Shown here: positions 53,646 through 64,000 of the stretch, piece after piece | Layout of the letters: each line of letters opens with the position of its first letter | Position numbering within the stretch: the first letter of the stretch is position 1 | From: Escarpia spicata | Taxonomy: Eukaryota; Annelida; Polychaeta; Sabellida; Siboglinidae | NCBI GenBank assembly: GCA_963995525.1 | Contig: OZ023205.1 | Coordinates: forward strand, 41,690,379-41,754,378 | Direction of reading: 5' to 3' | Length of the DNA: 64,000 nucleotides | The notes under the pieces: model-generated | The model's database searches: none | The model's input: the letters and a program-made list of their open reading frames with translations, nothing else | Told to the model about the DNA's origin: nothing | Program-made: the position numbers and the translations under genes

Positions 53646-54343
53646 ATGAACAACATGACCAGTGATAACGTCCGACAAGGGATTTTGCTACCGAAGGCGC
53701 AGCCTTCTCCGGCTACTGGCCCACTCGACCTCTCGACCCCGACAATCAACCCGGACTAACAACCAACGACCAGTTCAACGATCAGTCCGACGACCAGTCC
53801 GACGACCAGTTCGACGATCAAACCAATTTCGTCTCTGTCATCAGCTCCGTCAACCAACCCAACCATCAACCTGACATCGTCACCTCCGACGAAGCGTCGG
53901 AAGCTTTTCCTCGTTATGCCTGCTGTATGTGTGGCAGTACCTTCAAGTATAAGGCGAATTGGCCCGCTCATGTGAAGCAGGGCTGCTGTCAAAGGAAGCA
54001 AGATAAACAGCGGCGACGTAAAGAACAACTTGAAGAACAACTTGAAGAGATAACAGTAAGCTTCAATTTTTTCATAGTGCTCAAATGCTATTCATGCCAT
54101 TTTGTTAGAACATTTTCAAAAGAACATAATATAATATTTTATCTTATACATACCAGTTGACCATTCATTATTAAGCTCATCCCGTTACTGTTTCAGCGAC
54201 AAGAAAACGAGAACATTGCTGCAACCGTCGCTACTTCTGCTTCTTCCCCCCTGTTGCGGCAAATATCGACCCTCCAAGCGACTGTCTCTACTGCTGAACA
54301 CACCCAAGCAGTGGAAGGGGAAACGACGACAGTCTTTACATAG
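53646..54343 (+). pseudogene. spliced zinc-finger protein of the TIR element
   Basis: ATG 53646 opens 37 codons and stops. Another frame then carries DDQ-rich repeats (NDQFNDQSDDQSDDQFDDQ), CCMCGSTFKYKANWPAHVKQGC (a C-x2-C...H finger) and a charged coiled-coil KRKQDKQRRRKEQLEEQLEE. Donor ACA/GTAAG at 54055 and acceptor TTTCAG/CGA at 54197 keep phase 0 into a 48-codon last exon (RQENENIAATVATSAS to TTTVFT, TAG 54341). One frameshift near 53700-53760 or a missed intron separates the start. Possibly a DNA-binding accessory protein; no known family recognised. Confidence 0.55.
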
Positions 54344-55032
54344 TAGAGTTGAACTTATTTCAAATGGTTGACTGTTTGCAAACTGGTTTGAACTGGTATT
54401 CGCTGTCCAAGTCTGATCTACTCTACAGCCCGTGAATGTGTATTTCCTACTCTGCAGTCCGTGCTCGTTCGGCACGCCCATGTGCCCTTTTGGCACATTC
54501 ACTAACTATATAAGCGCTGTGTAGATTCCGTTTCGAAACAGAGGCGAAACACTATGGGACAAATGGTTCTGACACTAATGGAGGATGAGGTCGATTAAAT
54601 AATGGTTGACTGTCTGGAACAATACCACAACCAAGTATACGAACCGACTTTGTTGGACCCACAAGTCTCCTCGCCGTATGGCAGGCAAGACTGAAGTAGT
54701 GAGATGCGGTATCGTCTTGTACACGATTACACTTTGCAAGACTCTGTATCAATGTCTAGTATTTGGTTCTTGTAGTTATGGAGTGTGACAAGTAAATACG
54801 TTTGTGTGGTTCACGAATAATCTGTGCAAACCTCATCTTGTGTCTTTTTCATAGTGTAATGCAAAGCATACGTTGGGAACCTTACTCATTGTCTTGCACT
54901 TCACAAGTAAAGAGAATATCCGTATTGTCAATACTAAGGTCATTTATTTACGTAAAACAGGTTCGTGTACGATATCTTTTAACATGGGATTTGCTCCAGT
55001 GAACGGATGCGTCCACGCTGGACCACCTATAT

Positions 55033-56414
55033 TAGTACTAACCAGCACTCGAAGTCAAACGGCGCACGATAGGGGTAGTAGCGCGAGTATTCGGGAACAC
55101 GAATGTTTTCGTCTTCGAAACGCTGGAACACTGTCGGAAACGGATGGTAAATGCCATTCGGATAGATTTTGCGTACACTTCCCGTACGCGTGCACTCACG
55201 AGTCGCGACACTTTCTACATCGATAAGAGTGAATATCCATGTCCACGCCTTGTATGTAAGTAAAGTGTGTCTCGTGGGGATTCACGTACAACGTGTCGGG
55301 ATAGTGACATAACGATAGACGGACGAGTTCGGCGGTCGCCTTCCCACCTTCATCCTCCTATGGTTTGATGAGTTTGTAAATGCAGACGTTGGTCTCGAAG
55401 GTGGTCTCTACACGACTGAGATCATCCATCGTCACCCCAACAAAATCTTCCATGGCCATCCCGTCTTGATCGCAATCGAACGCCTTCACCGCGGGGTCTA
55501 GGTGACGTCGGTCACATCCACGATAGAGAGAAAGAGACACATGTTATCTGTGTACTTCTTGGAATAGATAGGTTAGCTTTCCAGCGAGATGACAGCTTTG
55601 TTCGTTTTGACATAGTTCGGAAGTGTGACGCCCACGATTCGTATTGTATGGTCTACGATGCGGTTGTAAAAGAATGTTACATTCGTGACAAGTTCACAAA
55701 CCCACTGACAATCCGGACATTGATTGATAGCCCACCGCAACAAGTCGGTTTCTCGAATACGCTCTAGAAATCCGTCGGCTATCGATGATGAGACTGGGTT
55801 CGTTGAGGTAGCATCCACAACATCTGCACGAAGAATGATATTATATGTATCTACCCGTGACCTTGTTCCACAGAATGAATTCGTAACGGAGATTAATCTT
55901 GAAAGCGTGCGTCTGTTTTTGAAACATGGTTTTCGGTGAACCTGGAGTGAACACGATCTCTGGTGACGTGGGTCGACCAGTGTTCTCGAACAACGTCTCG
56001 CAGCTCAATAGAGAGGTTGTCGACGAAGGGGATCGTCGTCCTTAACATGTGGCCGGTCTTCGCATGTTGATCGATTTGGTAACGGCAGATCGATGGGCTC
56101 TTTACGTCTGCGCATACCGTCTTGATGTGACGTAACAAGCTGTGTCGTTTCGCGAAGTCTCTTGTACATATCTGACAGCGGTGTATATTGCCTTTTTGTG
56201 AGTCGTTAGATGGAACAATTCGCGATGGTGGTTTGCTGTAGGCGTGATCGTCGACGTAGGATTTGAGCATTCGCTTGATGTTGCCACTAGTGGTGACGAT
56301 GCTGAGTGTATCAACGACGAATATCATTCCTGTATGTGACGTCGTGACTCGCCATAGCTGTTGAGGACGACCCCGCAATGACGACAGGGGTGTTGTTTCA
56401 TCGTGGGTGATCAA
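55033..56414 (-). pseudogene. POLB: divergent Polinton PolB, N-terminal part
   Basis: From 56414: a C2H2-like finger CQICTRDFAKRHSLLRHIKTVC near 56170, VREHWSTHVTRDRVHSRFT, then (55818-55573) LLRWAINQCPDCQWVCELVTNVTFFYN and VGVTLPNYVKTNKAVISL. Then LSRVETTFETNVCIYKLIKP, FQRFEDENI and the Exo I FDFECW near 55045, where the TIR element interrupts it. At least four frameshifts or stops. Same domain order as copies B and C but low residue identity. Confidence 0.8.
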
Positions 56415-57640
56415 AGTACAACTGAAAAGTGGGGGTTCTTTGAAAGTTTCTATATCAAACTGTCAGTGAACGGGGTGACGTCACAGACCAATGACTAAAA
56501 GGCTAGCTGTGAGTGACACGGTAGCGCAACAATGACAGCAAGGGTAGCTGTCAGTGACACGTTAGAGGGGACACGTAGGCGTGTGAACTAAGACATATGA
56601 ATAGTGCACGCGTGCGCGTGTGACTAAGGTACATGTACCAGCGTGTCAACTCAGACAGAAAAAAAGTGCGCGCGTGTGCGCGGGGGTATAATTCATAACG
56701 CAGAAAGTCACTCTTCAATACGAAAGGTTATACAAACAACACAAAGAGCTATTTCAACTAATTTTATTCTAGGAGACAAGCAGTTTTGTTTTTAAAAACA
56801 CTACTACTATTGTTTAATAAACTGACGTATTAGTCACTAACAAAGAACAACCTAGTCTTAACTACAACATAGCGTTCGACTACACTACAAAACAATAATA
56901 CGTGTTCATCTATAACTATTAAGCACGAGTTACGTGAGGTTCATTGACTTGTCGTTCTCGTGAGCACTTGCTATAGTTGTTAGGTCAGTGAGAACTGTTC
57001 GACGGGAGAGAAGACGCGTTGAATACTATGGTCACAAGCGATACGCTCCAAACAAGTTCGGGTAGGTTTATATACATAAACTCGCTTTAGACGTTGTCTC
57101 TTGATAATCACGAAATAGTACATTAATTATCCATATATAACATCAGGGGAACTTCCGGTGGTGAATTGGTTTGAATTTGGTGCAGCATACTTGCGAAAAT
57201 ATAGCAATATTTGATCGAGATAAGTGACATTATTGAGAGTATAGCATACATAACGTAGTTATAGATATATATAGTAAGCAATATTTGTTTCTTAAAAGTT
57301 AGCTAGAGGGAGTAATCTAGAGTAGATTAAAAGTAGGCGATTTGGGAGCGATAATTGGGGACGTTAATGTAATCGGAACTTTGTTTACAAAGTACGTCAC
57401 TGTCGAAGTTAGCGTAACGTGAACGACAATAGAATAGCGTTAGAGATAATTGATGTAGTTAGATGAGTAATTAAAACCTAAAATAACAACCTTTTAAAGT
57501 GTATATTAGTACACAGGAAAAAGTCTTTGTAAAGACTACCTTGTATCTAAGCCTAACCTGAATACATTGTCATCGACATCGTAGCTAGATAAGGCACGGT
57601 GTGTCACTGTGCGTTAACAAATATAACTAACTATAATCTA
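56415..57640. other. no gene recognised
   Basis: Upstream of the divergent PolB remnant: repeats of GCTGT(G/C)AGTGACACG and CGCGTGTG-rich sequence, a possible TATA (GGGGTATAATTC near 56684), then A/T-rich DNA. The last 500 bases may be the untranslated leader of the CR1-type LINE that follows. Confidence 0.45.
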
Positions 57641-57721
57641 AACAATCTGGTGTAAATTGTACACAGAAAAGTCTTTTCAAAGACTATATAAAAACTATTT
57701 TGAACATAAATAAATTCTGAT

Positions 57722-58006
57722 ATGGCACCTTGCAAGCGGCAAATCAGGGCAAAACGACACTTGGTTTGCAACGACTGCCAGAGCTGGGTGGATTTTGCGT
57801 TGTCTGGCTGTCCAGAATCATGGGCAGAGACCAAAGATGACGGATTCTCCTTTCGGTGTATGGGGTGTTTGAGGGTGGAATGTCTCACGAAGGAGGTGTG
57901 TAAGTTGACGGATATATTGAAGGATATGGAGGTGAGACTCAACATAGAAATAGATGGAGCAGAGAGGGATGACGCGGAGAGAGTTGAGAATTCTACAACA
58001 CAGTAG
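57722..58006 (+). pseudogene. LINE ORF1 N-terminal PHD-like zinc finger
   Basis: 94 residues with CNDCQSWVDFALSGC and FSFRCMGC, the CxxC...C...CxxC cluster of CR1 ORF1 proteins, followed by a short coiled-coil-like region (EVCKLTDILKDMEVRLN). It stops at 58004 (TAG); a frame of Lys/Glu/Arg-rich linker continues beyond to the esterase, so the full ORF1 is interrupted. Confidence 0.72.
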
Positions 58007-58580
58007 GAGCAGAGTTGTGACACGGAGACTGAAGAAAGGAGATTGAGAGGAGGGAAGGTGACCGGTGTGAAGGAACAAGACATTGAGAAGAGAGAGGGAC
58101 GGAGGAAAATTGTTCGGCAGAGGAAAAGAAAACGGGTAAGTGGGGATAGATTAACAGGTAGTCAGACTGTAGAGAACGAGGAGAGACGCGACAGCGATAC
58201 AGGTGGTGAAGAGGTAGATACCACAGAGGCAGTTGTAAGACTGTGAGACAGAAGACTGATGGAAGAAGTCAGAGTGTTCAGCAAAAAACAGAAAACATGA
58301 CAGGCGTGAAGGTGACAGGTGAGAAAGTGACCGTAGTGAAGGAGGTAGCCGGGGGAAAAGGACGGGAGAGGAGAGAAGAAAATGTGATGGGAGGAAAGAA
58401 GAAGGGACGAAAGGAAGTGAGAGTAAATGTGATAGAAGAGAAGATGACTGGAGGAAAGGGGACAAGAGAAAACGCGACAGGAAAGAAGGGAATGGAAAAG
58501 AATGTGACAGGAGATAAGACGGCAAGAGGAAAAGACAACAACCAGATACACATGTAAACCGGAGAAGCAACTCCGAGGCA

Positions 58581-59170
58581 GTGATTGAGGGGGCAAGGAG
58601 AAAAGAGAGAGTGTTTATGGGCGATTCAATTCTGAGAAAAACAGACAAGACTATATGCGAGAGGAAAGACGTTGTTGTATGTCTACCGGGGGCTAGAATA
58701 GAGCATGTGACCGAAAGGGTAGAGAAGGTATTGGGGCATGGCAGGGGAGGGTCTATACTAGTACACGTAGGAACAAACAATGCAGACAAGGAGGGAACAA
58801 CTGGGATAGTTCAGAAGTACAGACATCTAGTGAGGAAGCTAAAAAAGACAAGAGTGGAACAGGTTATTGTCTCAGGAATTTTGCCAGTAATGGGAGGACG
58901 GGGGGCAAGATACAGAAACTGTAAGAGGATGGCGATCAACGCACTAGTTGAGCAGATGTGTGAGGAAGAGGGCGTGGGATTCATATATTTATGGGGGTAC
59001 TTTGTTGGGAGAGAAGATGTGTACAAGAGATGGCCTCCATCTAAGTGGAAAGGGGGCAGCAGTATTCTCAGAGAATCTGCTGCGATCTGTTGACAGTGGC
59101 ACAGGTTGCAACTATTTAAACTAAATTCGCAGGGGGGACTCGCAGAGAAGCCTGAAACTGGAGGCATAGA
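58581..59170 (+). pseudogene. LINE ORF1 SGNH/GDSL esterase domain
   Basis: FMGDSILRKTD carries the nucleophile Ser block and VHVGTNNADK the Asn block. The last catalytic Asp-His block (DGLHLSGKGA) is also encoded, but in another frame after about 59028, one base off. Ends at CNYLN before a TAA. Such esterase domains are known in ORF1 of CR1 elements; they may bind or modify lipids or RNA complexes, unproven. Confidence 0.78.
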
Positions 59171-59219
59171 TAAAGACAGCAAACTAAATTCAGCAAAGAA
59201 CAGTCTGGAAAACTGTTCT

Positions 59220-59800
59220 GAAGCAGGGTATAAATGTGTTTGTTTAAATGCAAGGAGTATAATAAACAAAAGAAATTAACTAAACATTTAGGTATCATGG
59301 GCAACCACCGATATATCAGATGTCGAATTGGGACTGACAGGATATGTGATGTTTAGGAAAGATAGAATGGGAAGAAGGGGAGGTGGAGTTACTTTATATA
59401 TTAAAGAATCTATCCAGGCTTAAGAAATAAAATTAGACAGAGAAGCAGATTGCGAAAACGCTGTTTGGTGTAACATAGTTACAAGAAACTCAACGCTAAC
59501 GGTTGGATTAGTTTATCGAAGTCCTAACATAAGCATTGAAGAGAATGACAAAAATACAAAACGCTATGGGGGAAGTGAGTAAACAGGACTGTGTTATTAT
59601 GGGGGATTTTAACCATGGGCATACAAAATGGAAATCTCTACAGAGTATGGGTAGTGAGGACCACAAGTTTTTAGTTTTAGTACAAGATAGTTTCCTTTCT
59701 CAACATGTGCTTGAACCAACCAGGGGAGAGAATGTGTTAGACTTAATTTTTTTGAACCTCTGGGAAGTAGTGATCAAAACCAAATACATTTTACCATCAA
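59220..59800 (+). pseudogene. LINE endonuclease fragments
   Basis: CLNARSIINKR at the start, a VGLVYRSPN block, VIMGDFNHGHTKW (GDFN catalytic block) and LVLVQDSFLSQHVLEPTRGENVLDL are recognisable APE-type motifs in different frames. The final SDH block is unclear (SSDQNQIHF). Confidence 0.75.
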
Positions 59801-59867
59801 AGTAAAATCATAAAGAAATAATAAAAAGCAGTTCAGGAGAAATTTCAACAAAGGAAAATATAAGGAA

Positions 59868-61068
59868 ATGAGGAAATATTTAGCAAAGATAGACTGGAAT
59901 AACACACTGAAGAATAAGACAGCAACAGAATGCTGGAATATCTTTAAAAATGAAATAGAGTGCATCGTAGACAAATTTGTTCCCTTAAAAAAACAAGAGA
60001 AACGGATCAAAAAAAATACATATCGAAAGAACCCATTAGAAAAATTAAGTATAAAAAAATGATGTGGAAGTCATATAGACGTACTGGAAATGACGAAGAC
60101 TACAACATTTATAAAGAAGCACTAAACCAAGCTACAGCTGAAATTAGAAATTCAAAGAGAAGCTATGAACATAAATTTGCTTGTAATATAAAACAGGACA
60201 GAGTTTTTATGTGTATGTTCGAAGCGAACAGAAAGTTCAGGATAAGTTCGGTCCTCTAGAAGATAGTATTGGAAATATAATATCAGAAGGATTCTTAATG
60301 GCAGAAGACGTGAATGAGTATTTTAGTTCAGTGTTTACCAGAGAAGACACTAGTTCACTGCCTGTAACAGAGGCTAAGTTCAAGGGGGCAGAATCAGACT
60401 ATTTAAGACAGTTAATTGTAACCCCAGAAATGATAGCTAAGAAAATTAGGGCTATGAAGGATAATAAATCACCTGGAGTGGATGGTATTCCACCCAAACT
60501 ACTATTGGAAATTGTAGAACAAATTAGCATACCGCTTGCAACAGTTTTCAACTTGTCATTAGAAGAGGGAGTGGTTCCTTTAGAATGGAAAGAAGGAAAC
60601 ATTATACCGTTATTTAAAAAAGGTTTGAGAAACAAGTCAAATAATTATAGACCAGTTAGTTTAACATCGGTGTTTTGTAAATTATTAGAAAGACTAATTA
60701 AAGATCACATGGTGGATTTTCTTGTTAAAGATAACTTGATAAACCCTTCTCAACGTGGGTTTCTAAAAGCGAGGTCATGCTTAACAAATATGTTACGTTT
60801 TTTGGAAGATATCACTAAGTGGGCAGATGATGGATCACCAGTAGATATCATCTACTTAGATTTTCAAAAAGCTTTCGACAAAGTGTCACATCAAAGATTA
60901 CTGCTTAAACTAAAGGCCCATAGGATAGGAAATGGTATAATTAACTGGATAGAAAAATTGCTAATTGAGAGAAGACAACTGGTAGTTGTTGTTGAGGAGG
61001 CTTCAAACTGGAAATCAGTTTTGAGTGGGGTCCAAAGGGATCAATACTGGAACGTATATTTTTCTTAA
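59868..61068 (+). pseudogene. LINE reverse transcriptase, broken
   Basis: DGIPPKLL, NIIPLFKKG, NNYRPVSLTSV, QRGFLKARSCLTNM and IIYLDFQKAFDKVSH are RT blocks 0-4. At the GVPQGSVLGP position the frame is lost (SGVQRDQYW), and an (AT)n run is inserted near 61070. The catalytic ADD lies in a broken stretch near 61135. Inactive. Confidence 0.88.
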
Positions 61069-61201
61069 AAAATATATATATATATATAAACGATTTGGCC
61101 GATGATATAGCTAGCTAGGTGTTGAAATTTGCAGATGATAAAAAAGTGCTGAGAAGGATTAAAGTGATGGAGATAGACAGCATTTACAAGATGATCTTGA
61201 C

Positions 61202-61915
61202 ATGTTGATCAAAATCAAATGGTCTGAAAAGTGGCAAATGTTGTTCAATTTTGGGAAATGTAAATGCCTTCACACAGGACATGGGAACGAATATGTAGAA
61301 TATACAATGGGAGGAACTGTACTAAGAACTACTGTAAAAGAAAAAGACTTAGGGCTGACAATTAGTGCTGACATGAAGGTTTGATTTGGATTGATTAGGC
61401 GAAATATAGCATATAAAGAAAAAGAACTAATAATACCGCTGTACAAAACAATAGTTAGGCCTCATTTAGAATATTATATATATATATATATGCGTGGAGG
61501 CCATACCGCAAGAAGGACATAGATATGCTAGAAAGAGTACAGAGGAGAGCGACTAAAATGATTCCAAAACTGAGGGATCCTAGTTATGACAAACGCCTAA
61601 AAATGTGGTTTAACAACACTAGAGACCAGGAGATTGAGAGGAGATCAGATAGAAGTGTTTAGAATATTGAATGGTTATGAAAATATTGATAGAAATGTTT
61701 TTTTGAGTTAAGAAAGATAGAAAGACTAGAGGACATGGAGTTACATTAGTAAAGGAGCAGTGTAGATTAGACGTAAGAAAGTTCTCATTTTCACAAGGAC
61801 TGTGAATGAATGGAACAGAATATCTGATGATTGTGTGGGTGCTAGTAGTGTGAATATGTTTTAAAATAAAATCGACACATACCTCAGAAGGGCTGGATAT
61901 ATGTAGATAAAAGGG
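61202..61915 (+). pseudogene. LINE RT C-terminal region, broken
   Basis: IKWSEKWQMLFNFGKCKCLH at 61208 matches the unbroken minus-strand copy at 13718-12987. The remaining blocks (VRPHLEY with an (AT)n insertion near 61478, DMLERVQRRATKMI, ending GWIYVDKRVG-like) are scattered over frames. Confidence 0.85.
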
Positions 61916-62305
61916 TTGGACTCGCTATAAGCCAAAGAGCTTCCTTGTCCACCTGCCATCTAGAGTTAATTGTTGTGGATGGCAATCTTGTTAAATCTTG
62001 TTAAATCGTGTCAAGAGAATAAATTTGTTAAGCACGTGCTCGTTACCGAGGGCACTATCCGATAAGAACCATTAATTCTCGATAGTCTATCCTGCAATGT
62101 CACCAACGGTGCAATTTTTCTTGAGAGAACAAAGCACCGAGGCCACACTTATCTCAATGCAAATGACCATCTGTTTTTAATAAATGTCGCCCTCAAAACC
62201 TGAAGAGTAAGGACAATAGTTTGTCGCTGTCTAATACAAGAGAGCTTGATGCTTTGTATTAAATTCCCTCAACTGCACGAGAATTTAGCTGAATATATTT
62301 TACAT

Positions 62306-62510
62306 GCGCGTGCGCGCACACACACCATACACACCACGCGCACATACGCGTACACACACGAACCACACCACACACGTACAAAACCAAGCATGCGCGAACA
62401 AACGCACATACGCGCATGCACACACGCGCAAACACACACGTGCACACGCACGCACACACGTGCACACACCACACACACACGCGTTCGCGCGCGCACTCAC
62501 ACACACCAAT
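62306..62510. repeat. (CA)n-rich microsatellite with CGCA interruptions
   Basis: A 200-bp run of CACA/CGCA/TACA. It produces long but meaningless open frames on both strands. Confidence 0.9.
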
Positions 62511-62597
62511 GCACCAGCAGTTCGCAAATCAACAAAGAGTACACACAAACAATTAGACCATGTAATGAAAACATCTTGTTTTACTCTTGTTTTACAG

Positions 62598-62710
62598 GCA
62601 TAGACGTATGTGCAAGCAGTCCGGGTCTTCATAGCGCTGTGTGTAATAATAAATACATAGATACGAATGCGAATGTTCTATCGGGTGTTCGGGACATAAG
62701 TGTAAAACAG
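62598..62710 (+). pseudogene. EGF-like domain exon 1, degenerate
   Basis: Follows TTTACAG and ends at ACAG/GTTCG. The first half reads IDVCASSPGLHSAVCNN; a one-base shift then gives CECSIGCSGHKCKT, the last three Cys of an EGF domain. Phase 1 at both ends, as in EGF exon shuffling units. The donor is weak. Confidence 0.62.
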
Positions 62711-62871
62711 GTTCGGTGCCTGATATTAATAATTAAAATAAGTTATTCCAAACTGTTAACGTATTACATTACAATTTTCAAACGAATTAATATGAGGAGT
62801 GTGTATAAAATATTGGTCATAAGTACATTATAATTATTTGACAAGGTAGTCGATCGTGATAAATGTTGCAG

Positions 62872-62985
62872 ATAAAGATGAGTGTGCCAGTCAAACGAAT
62901 CAGGTACATGGTACATGCGTTGAAGGAGTCAACTCTTGCAAGTGTATTTGCAGTCCTGGATATACAAGAAACACGTGTGAAATAG
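62872..62985 (+). pseudogene. EGF-like domain exon 2
   Basis: After GTTGCAG: KDECASQTNQVHGTCVEGVN, then CKCICSPGYTRNTCEI, a calcium-binding-type EGF pattern with the D-x-E-C start. The exon end AAATAG/GC lacks a GT donor. The frame is open, phase 1-1. Confidence 0.68.
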
Positions 62986-63019
62986 GCACAAAGCAATCGC
63001 TACATGTACTTGGTTAGTG

Positions 63020-63113
63020 ACACAATTTCTTAACGACGCAACATGCGTGGACCGAATCAATTCGCTTAAGTGCGAATGTAGTCCCGGTTAACTTGAAAAT
63101 AGCTGCGAAACAG
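63020..63113 (+). pseudogene. EGF-like domain exon 3, with stop
   Basis: Reads NDATCVDRINSLKCECSPG, then TAA (63089-63091) where Tyr is expected, then LENSCETG up to a good donor ACAG/GTAATA. No clear acceptor upstream. With the two exons before it, a remnant of an EGF-repeat (fibropellin- or Notch-like) gene. Confidence 0.62.
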
Positions 63114-64000
63114 GTAATAACATAGTGTTGTTTGTTATTTTTGTGAAAAACTTTTTCATAGGTCGATATATACATAGATGTGTCAATATTGCACACAAAC
63201 ACTTGTGCGCATGCGCAAACAAACACCTTTATGTCAAGGTCTGCTTTTAATGAGAAACTGCAGGAAACATTCCAGGGTTTCACATTAACTCCCATAAAGC
63301 ATTTGTCCCGTAGGACAACTAGTAATTCATGTTTACTTGTTCCAACAGAAACTTACTTGTCAACAAAAAAAAATGCTGTAAACATAAAACGCCAATGGTA
63401 TTGCCGTAACTGGCTCTGGGGTTGTATCTTCAAAATTACGAACGTTGTTACAGGCTTACTAACCACAAACTGGCGGGCAGTTTACCTTCAACATAGTCAA
63501 TCAAGTCTTAAAAACATTATATTAATTAATAAATTAAAAACTAGGAACAGACTGCCTCCATGTAACTAATTAAAATGCAAAGGTAAACCTGTCGTGACAT
63601 TTTACTGAACACAATTTGATATGAACACTAGGTACAATCATCCTCGCAAGCCAGGGCTGTTTGCCATGCAAAACTAGCCATGGCAGATCTCCTACGCGAA
63701 GTTCGGAAGTTAGCCGAGTCAAACTAGTAATTGACTTCGCCTGTCGCGACTGAGTGAGAACACCGTAAATACCCGCCCCAATTTGAAGATGGATAAACGA
63801 CTTCTGGGAATCCCAATATATAATTACCTGTTTGCCCATTAGCACGAGCAGCTGATCGGTATTGTGTATTCGAATAATTGCTTCTAGTTCCTAAACATTG
63901 CTTCTGACACGAGCCACGGTTGGTGAAATTAGTTTTATTAAGACCACCTGACCTGCCGACAACCACGTAAACACCAGGCGCGCGAGGATGTGTACAACGT
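63114..64000. other. no gene recognised
   Basis: No further EGF exon, transposon end or RNA gene is recognised. Open frames at 63180-63569 (+) and 63570-63966 (-) show no domain. Confidence 0.45.

Larger units (their letters stand above)
51333..55028. mobile_element. 3.7-kb TIR element inserted in divergent PolB
   Basis: The inverted repeats are about 57 bp, starting AGGTGGTCCAGCGTGGAC at 51333, with the complement ending at 55028; one indel and one mismatch. ATAT flanks both sides (51329-51332 and 55029-55032), a possible 4-bp target duplicate, although the palindromic flank makes the exact edge uncertain. Coding continuity of PolB on both sides (FDFECW at 55040, SNVPG at 51220) proves it is an insertion. 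Inside are tandem arrays and a small spliced gene; no transposase is recognised. Confidence 0.85.
57650..62012 (+). mobile_element. near full-length CR1-type LINE, decayed
   Basis: In order on +: ORF1 with PHD-like finger (57722) and SGNH esterase (58581), ORF2 endonuclease pieces (59220-59800), RT (59868-61068) and the C-terminal RT region (61202-61915). It ends in a 3-prime stem-loop (61955-61983) with TCTTGTTAAA repeats. Same family as the truncated copy at 12891-13738. The 5-prime edge is not defined by any visible target duplicate. Confidence 0.85.

Noticed and set aside
58151..58789. 212-codon minus-strand Ser/Leu/Phe-rich frame that could pass for a membrane protein
   Set aside because: Antisense of the Lys/Glu/Arg-rich ORF1 linker of the LINE.
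62246..62833. 195-codon His/Thr-rich frame
   Set aside because: Runs through a CA microsatellite and into the degenerate EGF exon; no coding support.

Overview
The window is eukaryotic, from an invertebrate-like animal genome; lineage is not determinable from sequence alone. Evidence is GT-AG introns, TATA boxes and AATAAA signals, CR1-type and L2-like LINEs, hAT and DDE transposon relics, satellite DNA and degenerate EGF-domain exons. Little looks like host coding sequence. The main content is three related copies of one Maverick/Polinton family, virus-like DNA transposons with a protein-primed type-B DNA polymerase and capsid genes, all with their right ends pointing right. They are called A, B and C here.

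Layout. 1-5.5 kb: 21-bp and 34-bp satellites, a 1.3-kb palindrome and four copies of a 160-bp spacer. 5.5-8.57 kb: right end of Polinton A; satellite occupies the place of its polymerase gene. 8.6-16.9 kb: mostly unassigned, with a CR1-like LINE tail, a DDE_Tnp_4 transposase relic and another mobile-element-like relic. 16.86-30.24 kb: Polinton B, rearranged head-to-head, so protease and major capsid genes occur twice in inverted orientation; an L2-like LINE sits inside one protease copy. 32.61-50.09 kb: Polinton C, structurally complete at 17.48 kb, with terminal inverted repeats and a perfect 6-bp target duplication (ACTGTT). 50.2-56.4 kb: a polymerase pseudogene of a second, divergent Polinton, split by a 3.7-kb TIR element. 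57.7-62.0 kb: a long, decayed CR1-type LINE. 62.6-63.1 kb: three degenerate EGF-like exons.

Polinton C order on +: left TIR, tRNA-Pro-like Pol III unit, NADAR-domain gene, packaging ATPase, small hydrophobic-tail protein, conserved 218-residue protein, integrase with chromodomain, small membrane protein, penton-like minor capsid, basic core-like protein, major capsid, adenain-like protease. Convergent on -: PolB, a PPxY-containing protein, several short ORFs lacking a start codon, and an RPA-like ssDNA-binding protein. A two-exon gene on + and the right TIR close the element. The rightward block covers integration and virion assembly, the leftward block replication. No copy is intact: C has frameshifts in ATPase, MCP, protease and PolB, while B keeps one unbroken protease.

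Most notable are the NADAR gene beside a tRNA-like Pol III unit, the RPA-like gene, and a run of ORFs that open exactly at a 3-prime splice-like TAG in phase 0 with no start codon, conserved between copies. The last suggests a shared spliced leader. Several frameshifts fall in A/T homopolymers and could be assembly errors.
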